Of a DNA stretch of 49,122 nucleotides, positions 7,446 through 14,677 are shown one piece after another. The DNA lies in NCBI GenBank assembly GCA_017526985.1, contig JAFXQR010000134.1:1-49122 (forward strand), written 5' to 3'. The notes beneath the pieces were generated by a model. It was not told the DNA's origin and did no database searches. It was given only the letters and a program-made list of their open reading frames with translations. Origin of the DNA: Lachnospiraceae bacterium. Its GTDB lineage: Bacteria; Bacillota; Clostridia; Lachnospirales; Lachnospiraceae. Numbering within the stretch: the stretch's first letter is position 1; the number at the start of each line of letters is the position of its first letter. The translations under genes and the position numbers were made by a program.

Positions 7446-7607
7446 AGGTATCTCCCTTAATCCTATGATAATCCTCCATGTCCTCATCCAGAGTAATCGT
7501 TGCCTGCCGGGTGTTGCTCATTCGCTGTAAAAGGGCGACGCATTCCACATGTTCGGATTTACAGAACAGAACCACATCATAGCCTATATCGTAGTAATTT
7601 CTGAGTT
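7446..7607 (-). pseudogene. gene-end fragment, possibly an rRNA m5U-methyltransferase tail
   Basis: One frame without its own start reads YDVVLFCKSEHVECVALLQR and then about 25 more residues ending KGDT and TGA. The HVECV-LL string recalls the C-terminal HVE(C/T)VVLL segment of 23S rRNA (uracil-5)-methyltransferases of the RlmD/RlmCD type. The identification is weak, and the catalytic part is absent. It is one more broken piece in this rearranged block. Confidence 0.3.
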
Positions 7608-7618
7608 AACACACTAAC

Positions 7619-7831
7619 CTAACCCAAACTTCCCACACCAATAAGGTATGCTGAATCTTGAATTTTCTCAAAACATAGGATTGGCTCTCTCCTTAAGAAA
7701 TGCAACGGCACAAAAGAAAAAGGCGTACCGACTATTTTTCTTCTTCGATATAGTCTTGGCAATGTATTTTTAGGTCGCAATAAATATATACAGCAACGAA
7801 CCGGTTCTTTCATATATTCTTCCAGAGTCAT
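7619..7831 (-). pseudogene. remnant beginning like the PD-(D/E)XK-like gene
   Basis: The first seven codons (MTLEEYM) and their upstream sequence match the start of the gene at 5038, because both belong to the segmental duplication. After about ten codons the sequences part and the rest is unrelated and unrecognised. The original gene seems to have been cut off here by deletion or insertion. Confidence 0.55.
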
Positions 7832-8385
7832 TTCCTTTATCTCCTCTTCTTTGATAATCCACAGATGATTTCTTTACAGAATCTCCATTTCCTGCAGTTG
7901 TCTGATCGTATCCTCAGCACTCACATGCAGGATCCCCGTACCGCCATATTCTCTCCAGGACGCGATATTTCCCGGATGATCATCAATCAGGATCCAGTCT
8001 TTTCCTTTACAGAAGTTTTTCTTCTCTTCCCGATAAACGATATTCACTACCAAATCTTTGGATAGTAAGCGATGCGCCCAGGCAGTCTTGTCTTCTCCGG
8101 AAGTCAGGATCCCGCGCTTCGGTTTTGGTATTCCGGTCAGGATCTCGCAACGATCCCCGTATTTTTCATAAAGCTTTTGAAACATCTCCAAGGCACCGGG
8201 CATCGGTTCCAGCTTATCATAGAAATGCTCTACTTCCCGGATCTTCTCCCACATCTTATTATCCTCTTCCTCGGATCTCTTTCCGCCCTGCGGGAGTGGC
8301 TGCATCCCGCAGAATTCCACGACCCCTCGGTCAAAATCCGCCAGCACACCATCCATATCAAAATAAATTCTCTCGATCATAAGGT
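7800..8385. repeat. segmental duplication, copy 2 (partner at 5006-5591)
   Basis: Direct repeat of 5006-5591 in the same orientation, containing the second HAD gene. Differences are scattered single bases. Confidence 0.85.
7874..8380 (-). CDS. HAD-superfamily 5'-nucleotidase-like protein, copy 2
   Basis: 168 residues, almost identical to copy 1, with the same DMDGVLADF, LTGIP and LIDDHPGN motifs. The few changes (for example E4 for K4 and P61 for D61) are scattered and leave the active site intact, so both copies are probably functional or only recently redundant. GGGAGGGAAACC precedes the ATG at 8380. Immediately upstream lies a fragment of the 337-aa family; downstream is the MTLEEYM remnant. 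The substrate is unknown, and a nucleotide monophosphate is the family's usual target. Confidence 0.85.
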   Translation of the reverse strand: MIERIYFDMDGVLADFDRGVVEFCGMQPLPQGGKRSEEEDNKMWEKIREVEHFYDKLEPMPGALEMFQKLYEKYGDRCEILTGIPKPKRGILTSGEDKTAWAHRLLSKDLVVNIVYREEKKNFCKGKDWILIDDHPGNIASWREYGGTGILHVSAEDTIRQLQEMEIL

Positions 8386-8389
8386 TTCC

Positions 8390-8588
8390 CTCCCGTTCAT
8401 TTCCTCAAACAGACCATCATTCACTTCGGTTTTCATTGGATTAAAATCTGCAAACCAGTCCCTTTGAATAGCAACATTATACAAGTCGAGAATTTCTTCA
8501 TTTGGGCCAGGATGCTCCAAAAATTGCATAGTCCTTTTTCTCTGCCGCTCACTCATTCTTTCGAAGCACTTTATCTTTGGGCCCGTGA
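8390..8588 (-). pseudogene. fragment of a second 337-aa-family gene
   Basis: On the minus strand this reads FERMSERQRKRT..., GPNEEILDLYNVAIQRDWF, ADFNPMKTEVNDGLFEEMN. It aligns without gaps with residues about 130-190 of the protein at 6428-7441. Both ends are cut: one at the HAD ribosome site, the other near the Fic gene. Confidence 0.8.
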
Positions 8589-8630
8589 AAGCGATACTAT
8601 GGTCTCGACATCATTTCCCTGGGGTAAAAT

Positions 8631-9680
8631 TTATATTTCCGTATTTCTCATATACCTGGCATCTTTATAGGTTCCGATCTTTTTGATCTTTTTGTCCTTC
8701 AGCATCTTCCCGAGAACCAATTCAACTGTTTTTACGCTGACATCCGGAAGTTTTGCAATAATATCCTGCTTTGATACCGGTACGATTGCCCCCATCAAAA
8801 TATTTTCAACTCTCTCGGACTTCTTTGCCTTTTTCAGAGATATATCCGTAAATGATTCATCAAGATCCTTGAAACACTTATAGAGAACCTGCAGGAAATT
8901 CACGATAAACGGAACATAATTGTTTTCATTCTCATGCCATTTATCAGATGACACCCTAAGTGCTTCATAATAACTGTCTTTATGCTTGTTGATCTGTCCT
9001 TCATAAGATATATATCTTACAATGTCATAACCGGACTTATACAGTAGCAGAACCGTCAGCAATCTTGAAATTCTGCCATTCCCATCCATAAAAGGATGAA
9101 TACATAAGAAATCCAGAACAAAACATGGAATAAGTAAAAGCGGTGAAATCTCATAATCCTGTCTTGCATCATAGTATGCCAAAAGAAGCTGTTCCATCTC
9201 ATTGTTCACTTTTTCGGCAGAAACAGGCTTAAATCTAACATGCCTGCTCCCGTCCGGTTCGATTTCCATGATAAAGTTATCATTCGTTTTAAAATATCCG
9301 GCTTCTCGCGAATTTGTCTGTGACAAAAGCATCCTATGAAAAGAAAGAATCATTTCCTCTTTAACATCAAGATTTGCTTGTTCTGTATGTATCAGATTAA
9401 GTGCATCCTTATACCCCGATATTTCCATTTCATCATGTGTCACCGGAGTTGCACCTTCCACAATATCCTTTATTCTTGCATCTGTGGTAATGATTCCCTC
9501 AATGGCATTACTGCCTTTAACAGATTCAACAATTGCCTTATGGCGCAAAATTTCAAATGTTTCACTGTATTGAAGCTTACGAAACTCTTCTTTTGACTTA
9601 AGATCCGATATGATATCTGTCAATCCGACTATATTGCCGGGAACAGATTTTTTCAGAAATGAATAATCATACCTGTGCAT
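8631..9680 (-). CDS. Fic-domain protein with N-terminal inhibitory motif (349 aa)
   Basis: The Fic catalytic signature HPFMDGNGRISR starts at H195 and is complete. It transfers AMP or another nucleotide moiety to hydroxyl groups of target proteins. An inhibitory helix motif S57-NAI-E61-G62 lies N-terminal to it, as in class II Fic proteins that hold themselves inactive. Residues about 285-345 look like a winged helix (VSKQDIIAKLPDVSVKTVELVLGKML), typical of this Fic subfamily. GGAGGAAATGAT precedes the ATG at 9680. The gene interrupts the duplicated HAD/phosphoesterase block: a HAD fragment lies on one side and a 337-aa-family fragment on the other. Its promoter is embedded in a perfect palindrome, so autorepression through the winged helix is likely. 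No separate antitoxin gene is seen, as expected for a self-inhibited type. Confidence 0.9.
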   Translation of the reverse strand: MHRYDYSFLKKSVPGNIVGLTDIISDLKSKEEFRKLQYSETFEILRHKAIVESVKGSNAIEGIITTDARIKDIVEGATPVTHDEMEISGYKDALNLIHTEQANLDVKEEMILSFHRMLLSQTNSREAGYFKTNDNFIMEIEPDGSRHVRFKPVSAEKVNNEMEQLLLAYYDARQDYEISPLLLIPCFVLDFLCIHPFMDGNGRISRLLTVLLLYKSGYDIVRYISYEGQINKHKDSYYEALRVSSDKWHENENNYVPFIVNFLQVLYKCFKDLDESFTDISLKKAKKSERVENILMGAIVPVSKQDIIAKLPDVSVKTVELVLGKMLKDKKIKKIGTYKDARYMRNTEI

Positions 9681-9700
9681 ATCATTTCCTCCAAAGCAAA

Positions 9701-9742
9701 ATTTACTACCTAAAGAATATCATTTTTTAGGTAGTAAATCAA
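9701..9742 (-). promoter_or_regulatory. fic promoter inside a palindromic operator
   Basis: ATTTACTACCTAAA (9701-9714) and TTTAGGTAGTAAAT (9726-9739) are perfect 14-bp arms with an 11-bp spacer. On the minus strand TTGATT (9742-9737), 17 bases and TATTCT (9719-9714) form a promoter. The arms cover the -35 edge and the -10, so binding there would block RNA polymerase. Confidence 0.75.
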
Positions 9743-9745
9743 TCT

Positions 9746-9863
9746 TTAATCTTCCACAGGACAGATCATCTGAAGATCAAATGGTTCTTCTTCAGCAATT
9801 TCTTTTATTGGATTACTTGCCAGTTTATCGTAGAAATGCTCTACTTCGCGAATCCGCTCCCAT
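9746..9863 (-). pseudogene. HAD nucleotidase fragment, copy 3
   Basis: The minus strand reads WERIREVEHFYDKL, the same segment as residues 44-57 of the HAD genes. It then continues into unrelated codons ending PVED and TAA. The piece sits directly before the phosphoesterase gene, so HAD-phosphoesterase was probably the ancestral order. Confidence 0.75.
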
Positions 9864-9866
9864 CAT

Positions 9867-10574
9867 TTAATCTGCGTACTCCCAGGAGCCATCCGCAGTA
9901 TCCACAATGACAAAGCGTTCGTCTCCGATCGGTCGGCCATCCGGATAGGTTGAAAATGTATCCAAGGTCAGCAGATTTCCTTGTTGCAAAGGTTCGGATA
10001 CCGGAGTATGACCTACCACCTGAAATAACTCGCTATGAAACAGTTCCATTCCGGAATGCGCATCCTGCGGCCTGGCCCAGATCGGAGAGATATCACTCCA
10101 CAGTTCGTCGGAACCCATCTCATTGATCTCCGCTATGGCCTCGTCCATATCCATGTATGGATCGGATAAGTACTCCGTGACATATTCCTCCAGTATCCCT
10201 GCATGTGAGAATACTGTCTGATCGATCCTGTGAGCAAATGCGATCCGTTCCGGACTTACGCAGTTTTCTAATCGGTTCAGTCCGTTAAGCACCGTGTTTC
10301 GTGCCTTATTCGAATACCCGGACTCCTGCATTTCCCATTTATAACTCACATCATGATTACCGTAGCAAAACAGGGCATCATGATCCTTCATGAATTTTGC
10401 TGCTTCCTCCAGAGTTTTCTTATACAGTTCAAGGTTGCTTTCCTGATACCAGTCATCTACCAGGTCACCTAATAAAACAACCTTATCGCAGGATATCGTT
10501 TTCAGGAGATTCCGCGCTTCTTCAAACATCCAGTGTTTTAAATGAACATCCGGGATCACAAATACCTTTGCCAT
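9867..10574 (-). CDS. calcineurin-like metallophosphoesterase (235 aa)
   Basis: All metal-binding motifs of the calcineurin-like fold are present in order: PDVHLKH near residue 9, GDLVDDW near 40, GNHD near 73, SHAG near 123 and GHTP near 190. The family hydrolyses phosphomonoesters or diesters using two metal ions. The size and motifs recall bis(5'-nucleosyl)-tetraphosphatase/PrpE-like enzymes, but the substrate is not certain. I choose the ATG at 10574, with GGAGGAGG upstream; the ATG at 10589 would lie before that ribosome site. Upstream is palindrome R1 copy 2, then a 112-aa gene and a NUDIX gene, a likely nucleotide-phosphate cluster. A deleted duplicate lies at 5627-5876. Confidence 0.85.
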   Translation of the reverse strand: MAKVFVIPDVHLKHWMFEEARNLLKTISCDKVVLLGDLVDDWYQESNLELYKKTLEEAAKFMKDHDALFCYGNHDVSYKWEMQESGYSNKARNTVLNGLNRLENCVSPERIAFAHRIDQTVFSHAGILEEYVTEYLSDPYMDMDEAIAEINEMGSDELWSDISPIWARPQDAHSGMELFHSELFQVVGHTPVSEPLQQGNLLTLDTFSTYPDGRPIGDERFVIVDTADGSWEYAD

Positions 10575-10589
10575 GTCTGCCTCCTCCAA

Positions 10590-10648
10590 GTAACCACAGA
10601 GACGGTTCCCTGACAGGTTTCCGGCCAGAGAACCGTCCCTATGGTTAC
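10590..10648. repeat. palindromic repeat family R1, copy 2
   Basis: Ends GTAACCA and TGGTTAC, arms GACGGTTC/GAACCGTC around a GGTTTCCGGCCAGA centre. It fills the gap between the 112-aa gene and the phosphoesterase and includes the stop codon of the former. Confidence 0.8.
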
Positions 10649-10983
10649 TCCTGCATTTGTTTTAATAATGTATCCAGCTCTTGTGCATGATAATACTCAT
10701 CTTTTGCATTTCGAGTGCTGTCGTAAAACAGCGCAATCATCTGGTTTGGGCGCGGTCGGCAAACAATGCATTTCGTATTTCCCTGTGTCCAGATTCGGGG
10801 TAGTATCTGCCCTTCTATATTTGCCATCAGACTATCTACACTGCCATATTGGATCAGTTGTTCAAACAGGTCATAGGATTCCAATTTTATATCTCTTTTC
10901 ATAATATCAAAAGACTTTTCCTGCAGATCCGCTTTGACAGCTATGGCAATATCATTCTTTTCCATAAACTCATCAAGATTCAT
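10645..10983 (-). CDS. hypothetical protein (112 aa)
   Basis: I do not recognise the family. The product is a small soluble protein with an acidic, Gln-rich C-terminus (HAQELDTLLKQMQE) and a middle segment (ILPRIWTQGNTKCIVCRPR) that looks like beta strands. Its ATG at 10983 overlaps the NUDIX stop by four bases, so the two are translationally coupled. The stop codon lies inside repeat R1. A truncated duplicate is at 5935-6188, with a few substitutions such as R/Q and T/S, which shows that the copy is older than a simple assembly artefact. Confidence 0.65.
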   Translation of the reverse strand: MNLDEFMEKNDIAIAVKADLQEKSFDIMKRDIKLESYDLFEQLIQYGSVDSLMANIEGQILPRIWTQGNTKCIVCRPRPNQMIALFYDSTRNAKDEYYHAQELDTLLKQMQE

Positions 10984-11528
10984 TCGGCCACCTCCTCTTG
11001 ATACAGACCGGGACCCCTGGCCTTTATTCGTTCTATAAGCTCTTTGTACCTGTCATTATGCGATTTGATCGCCAGGTCCGATTCTACATATTCCAGGAAC
11101 CCACGCTCATCTACCCACTTATAATCTACGGTCTCACCTTCCTGAAGAATGACGGAATCCTTGTCTGCATCTACGATCGCAAGGAATGAATAGAACATAC
11201 TGTAGCTCGGATTTCGGAAGATGTGACTCACCAGTTCCATTTTTATCGCCTTCAGACCGGTCTCTTCAAAAAGTTCTCTCTCGGCTGCTTCAACCGGTTC
11301 CTCGCCTGATATCGCAGAACCTCCTGCGCTGGCTTCCCAGTACCCCGGATATACATCTTTGCTCATATCCCTTTTGGTTAAAAGGAAAGTACCGTCTACA
11401 TGCTGAACAAGTATATCAACTACCATATGATAACGGCCTTCCGGGATCTGCTTGTAATTTCCAAAGCCCCGTTCCCAGGTCTCACCCGTTCTCTTTCCTT
11501 CTTTATCGTATAAATCCCAGATTTCCAT
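10980..11528 (-). CDS. NUDIX hydrolase, YfcD-like (182 aa)
   Basis: The NUDIX box G-x5-E-x7-REUxEExGU is complete: G70, E76, R84-E85, E88-E89, G91. The N-terminus EIWDLYDKEGKRTG and the TKRDMSKDVYPGYWE segment match the YfcD/isopentenyl-isomerase-like branch of the family. These enzymes cleave nucleoside-diphosphate-linked compounds; the substrate is unknown here. It heads a probable operon with the 112-aa gene (four-base overlap), the metallophosphoesterase and perhaps further genes. No GGAGG-type site is obvious at 11528; AAGGGTGTAACA precedes the ATG. Confidence 0.85.
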   Translation of the reverse strand: MEIWDLYDKEGKRTGETWERGFGNYKQIPEGRYHMVVDILVQHVDGTFLLTKRDMSKDVYPGYWEASAGGSAISGEEPVEAAERELFEETGLKAIKMELVSHIFRNPSYSMFYSFLAIVDADKDSVILQEGETVDYKWVDERGFLEYVESDLAIKSHNDRYKELIERIKARGPGLYQEEVAE

Positions 11529-11576
11529 TGTTACACCCTTTCAAGCGCTTAAACTATCCCGCCATCTCCTTGGTCG

Positions 11577-11963
11577 CTATTTTTCGATCACAATCAGCGG
11601 GATCTCGATCTCCTCCCGCGTTAATCCAGCGTGGCCGCCGGGCATCTCCTGGTGTTCATTGGGATACAGACCGCTGAGCATGGATGTGGTCGCTGCCACC
11701 GTGGTCGGCGGATAGACCGAATCCAAAGAGCCGGCCAGATGGCTGCGGAAAAATCCATCTTCTTTCAAATGCTTTTCTATGATCGACATTCCCATGGCAT
11801 CCAAAAGGAGCACCACAACATTTTTATAGTTTTTCTCCAGATAAGGATCTGCCAACGACAGTGTCTTTGCCGTCGTCCCGGCATCAAATTTTTTCAATAT
11901 GGAATTGGACAGATTCACCAGACAGTTCTCATAATCCGGCAGTTCAGACAGTTTCAGCTTCAT
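11577..11963 (-). pseudogene. alkaline-phosphatase-superfamily gene with in-frame internal deletion
   Basis: Residues about 1-105 match the start of type I phosphodiesterase/alkaline-phosphatase-like proteins: VVVLLLDAMG with a metal Asp, and VYPPTTVAATTSMLSGLYPNE with the catalytic Thr. The next residues, GGHAGLTREEIEIPLIVI, belong to the far C-terminus of the same superfamily (GH-GLT-EE---PLI). About two thirds of a normal 350-450-residue protein is therefore missing between NEH and GGHAG, yet the frame stays open. AGGGGGAGAAAGC precedes the ATG at 11963. Most of the second metal site is gone, so activity is unlikely. Confidence 0.8.
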
Positions 11964-12142
11964 GCTTTCTCCCCCTTATGTTTTTTATCATACCATAATC
12001 CATCCCCCCGGGGAAGAGTCAAGTCTTATATACGCAACAAAAGCTAACATAAATCGAATGCATATGTTTGGATTAGTTGGTGGACGATGCCATATCCGGC
12101 ATTTATAATAATGTCAAATATAGTTGCAAAGGTGGGATATGT

Positions 12143-13240
12143 ATGAGAAAATACTACTTAGACAACATTCGCTGGATGACCGTTGTGATCGTTGTGATCT
12201 ACCATGTATTGTATATGTACAACAGTGAAGGAATCGTGGGCGGTCTCGGACAGATCACGGACCTTAAGGTACAGTATTACGATGTGTTTATGTATCTGGT
12301 GTATCCGTGGTTTATGCCGGTGCTATTCCTTGTGGCCGGGATCAGTTCCTCCCTGTATCTGGAAAGACACAACGGTAAGGAATTTGCCAAAAGCAGAACC
12401 TTAAAACTTTTGGTTCCTTCCACACTGGGTCTGTTTGCATTCCAGTTTATACAGGGATATGTGAGCATGTCGCTTGGAGGCGCATTTACGGGTCTGGCGG
12501 AAGCCGGCATTCCGAAATTTGTTGTGTTCCTGATCATGATCGCTGCGGGAAGCGGGGTACTCTGGTTTGTACATCTGCTCTGGCTCTACAGCATGCTGCT
12601 CCTCCTGATCCGCAAGATCGAAAAAGGGAAACTGCAGAAACTTGCCTCCCGCACTCCGTTATGGATGATCGCCCTGTTCTTCTTCCCGGTATGGGGAGCC
12701 GCACAGCTTTTAAACGCACCGATCGTCTCCGTATACCGCTGTGGATTTTACCTGGCATTCTTCTTCCTGGGATACTATGTTTTTTCCCGGGAACAGGTAA
12801 TGGAAATGCTGAAAAAATACGCGATTGCTCTGATCATTATTGCAAGTACACTCTGCATCGTATTTTCCGTGATCTCCTTCGGAAGTAATTATGCAGAAAA
12901 ACCGGTCAACATCAGCGCACTATATGTAGCATGTGCTTACATCGGATCACTGGCGGTACTGGCAGGCATGGCAAGGTTCGGAGATTTCAGCAATGCATTT
13001 ACACAGTGGATGAGCCGGAAGAGTTTTGGCTTGTATGTGTTCCACTACCTCGGCATCTCCTCGGTAGCACTGTGGATCGCAAAACCGGGACTGGCACCCG
13101 CGTGGGCATGCTACGGACTCAGTCTGATCGCAGGATTTGTATTCGGCTTTGTACTATATGCGGTCATTTCACGGATCCCGGTTTATCGCTGGCTGGTTCT
13201 TGGTATCAAAAAAGAAAGAAAGGCTGAAAAAAATGTTTAA
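12143..13240 (+). CDS. acyltransferase family 3 membrane protein (365 aa)
   Basis: The N-terminus YYLDNIRWMTVVIVVIYH is the typical first helix of the acyltransferase 3 family, with His near residue 21. About ten hydrophobic segments follow. Members transfer acyl groups to sugars, peptidoglycan or other surface molecules at the cytoplasmic membrane; the acceptor here is unknown. I choose ATG 12143 because AAAGGTGGG precedes it; the frame is open 22 codons further up without a ribosome site. The last eight bases overlap the start of the HTH/AbrB regulator, so the two are co-translated. The pair runs against the direction of replication. Confidence 0.8.
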   Translation: MRKYYLDNIRWMTVVIVVIYHVLYMYNSEGIVGGLGQITDLKVQYYDVFMYLVYPWFMPVLFLVAGISSSLYLERHNGKEFAKSRTLKLLVPSTLGLFAFQFIQGYVSMSLGGAFTGLAEAGIPKFVVFLIMIAAGSGVLWFVHLLWLYSMLLLLIRKIEKGKLQKLASRTPLWMIALFFFPVWGAAQLLNAPIVSVYRCGFYLAFFFLGYYVFSREQVMEMLKKYAIALIIIASTLCIVFSVISFGSNYAEKPVNISALYVACAYIGSLAVLAGMARFGDFSNAFTQWMSRKSFGLYVFHYLGISSVALWIAKPGLAPAWACYGLSLIAGFVFGFVLYAVISRIPVYRWLVLGIKKERKAEKNV

Positions 13241-13658
13241 AGAAAATCTGATCCACTTACGGAAAATAAAACAGATGACGCAGGAAGATGTTGCAGAGAT
13301 CGCCGGCGTTTCCAGGCAGGCAGTCGCCAAATGGGAATCCGGCGAGACCATACCGGATCTGGAAAAATGCCGCCTTCTGGCAGAAGCATTTGAAGTATCT
13401 CTGGATGATCTGGCAAATTTCGAACCCGAGGAAAATCTAGGGCTGGAGGTTCCGCCGAAAGGAAAACATCTTTTCGGTATGGTCACCGTAGGCGATAAGG
13501 GACAGATCGTAATCCCCGCCAAGGCCCGAAAACTGTTTGATATCTCCGCCGGTGATCAGCTCGTCGTACTGGGCGACGAAACCCAGGGACTGGCCATTCT
13601 CAAGGCAAAGCATTTTCTCTCGCTCGCAGACGCCGTCCGGAAAATGAATAAACAATAA
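13233..13658 (+). CDS. XRE-type HTH plus SpoVT/AbrB-domain regulator (141 aa)
   Basis: Residues 1-60 form a classic XRE helix-turn-helix (LRKIKQMTQEDVAEIAGVSR, then AVAKWESG and a DLEKCRLLAEAFEVSLDDL helix). Residues about 82-125 form an AbrB/MazE-like swapped-hairpin domain (FGMVTVGDKGQIVIPAKARK). Either fold alone can bind DNA; having both in one chain is known in clostridia but is not the common form. The ATG at 13233 overlaps the acyltransferase gene by eight bases. It probably controls that gene, or senses a signal connected with it. The palindrome R1 copy 3 begins at its stop codon and may end transcription. Confidence 0.85.
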   Translation: MFKENLIHLRKIKQMTQEDVAEIAGVSRQAVAKWESGETIPDLEKCRLLAEAFEVSLDDLANFEPEENLGLEVPPKGKHLFGMVTVGDKGQIVIPAKARKLFDISAGDQLVVLGDETQGLAILKAKHFLSLADAVRKMNKQ

Positions 13659-13744
13659 ACCACGTAAGCCACGGGGACTAAGCCACAGGGACGGTTCTCT
13701 GGCCCAAGATGAGCCAGAGAACCGTCCCTGTGGCTGATGTGGTT
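13658..13744. repeat. palindromic repeat family R1, copy 3
   Basis: The core has perfect 23-bp arms (13681-13703 and 13713-13735) around a 9-bp centre. Outer AACCAC (13658-13663) and GTGGTT (13739-13744) ends form a second layer. It shares GAGAACCGTCCCT with the copies at 5881 and 10590. Its right end touches the -35 of the next promoter. Confidence 0.85.
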
Positions 13745-13790
13745 GACAAACTTCCGGTGGCGTGATATTTTAAAGTAGAACATCGTTCTA
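13743..13790 (+). promoter_or_regulatory. promoter with TetR-type operator before the EFR1 ferrodoxin gene
   Basis: TTGACA (13743-13748), 17 bases and TATTTT (13766-13771) form the promoter. A perfect palindrome TAGAACATCGTTCTA (13776-13790) covers the expected transcription start. It is a likely site for the TetR-family protein encoded by the second gene of the operon. Confidence 0.65.
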
Positions 13791-13814
13791 GTTTTTGAGA
13801 AAGGAGCCGCAGCC

Positions 13815-14666
13815 ATGAAGAATAGGATCTACTATTTCACAGGAACCGGAAACAGTCTGCGTACAGCGATGAAGATTGCAGAAAAACTGGGAGAGACGGA
13901 ACTGGTCTCTATAAGAGTCGATCCCGACACTGTTCCGGCAACCGATTGCGAAGTGATCGGTTTTGTCTATCCGGTCTATCACTGGACGGTACCGGAGCCG
14001 GTGATCGAATTCGTAAAGAAACTGAAGATCAACAAAAATGCCTATTTCTTTGCGATCGCCAATCCGAGCTTCGTCTGCGGCTATGCCTGTGAACGGATGG
14101 CAAAGCTGCTCCGCAAAAAAGGCGCTGCACTGGATTACGGCAGCTTCGTTAACAGTGTGGCAAACTATGTGATCGTTTATCCCCCTTTTCCGCCAGCCAA
14201 ACTGATGGTACCTCTGATGGAAAAGAAAACGGATCGTATTGCAGAAGAGATCGCGCAAAAACAGCATCGTCCCTATCCTGGGGCCAGCCGTATGGTCCGG
14301 GCAAGATTCAAAAAATTCATGGGGCCTTATCTGGAGATCCAGCAATATGCAGACAATCCGTTTACCATATCCGACGAATGTATCCACTGCGGTTTGTGCA
14401 GCCGGGTATGTCCCTGTAAAAATATAGAACTCGTAAACGGAAAACCCGCCTTTCAGCATCACTGCGCCAACTGTATGGCCTGTGTTACATCCTGTCCGAA
14501 ACGTGCCATCGGTTATGAGATCACTTCCGGGGATAAAGCACTGCTGGATGCATCCACAAGCAAAACCGGTCTGGTAAAGATCATGGGGCTTCCGGCAAAA
14601 AGAAAACTGTACCGCAATCCTTACATCACCGTACAGGATCTGACAAAAGAAAAATTTGAGATTTAG
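13815..14666 (+). CDS. EFR1-family ferrodoxin: flavodoxin-like plus two 4Fe-4S clusters (283 aa)
   Basis: The N-terminus YYFTGTGNSLRTA is the FMN phosphate-binding loop of a flavodoxin-like domain (residues 1-165). The C-terminal part carries two bacterial ferredoxin motifs, CIHCGLCSRVCPC near residue 193 and CANCMACVTSCPK near 217. This arrangement is the EFR1 ferrodoxin family of anaerobes, a soluble electron carrier or small oxidoreductase without a firmly assigned partner. One cluster motif ends in CPC instead of the usual CPx. AAAGGAG precedes the ATG. The TetR gene begins 11 bases downstream, and a palindromic operator lies at the promoter, so expression is probably induced by a ligand of that regulator. 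Confidence 0.9.
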   Translation: MKNRIYYFTGTGNSLRTAMKIAEKLGETELVSIRVDPDTVPATDCEVIGFVYPVYHWTVPEPVIEFVKKLKINKNAYFFAIANPSFVCGYACERMAKLLRKKGAALDYGSFVNSVANYVIVYPPFPPAKLMVPLMEKKTDRIAEEIAQKQHRPYPGASRMVRARFKKFMGPYLEIQQYADNPFTISDECIHCGLCSRVCPCKNIELVNGKPAFQHHCANCMACVTSCPKRAIGYEITSGDKALLDASTSKTGLVKIMGLPAKRKLYRNPYITVQDLTKEKFEI

Positions 14667-14677
14667 AAAACCCGCAT

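Noticed and set aside
5881-10648. R1 copies as ends of one composite transposon
   Set aside because: No transposase or target duplication is visible, and copy 3 has different outer ends.
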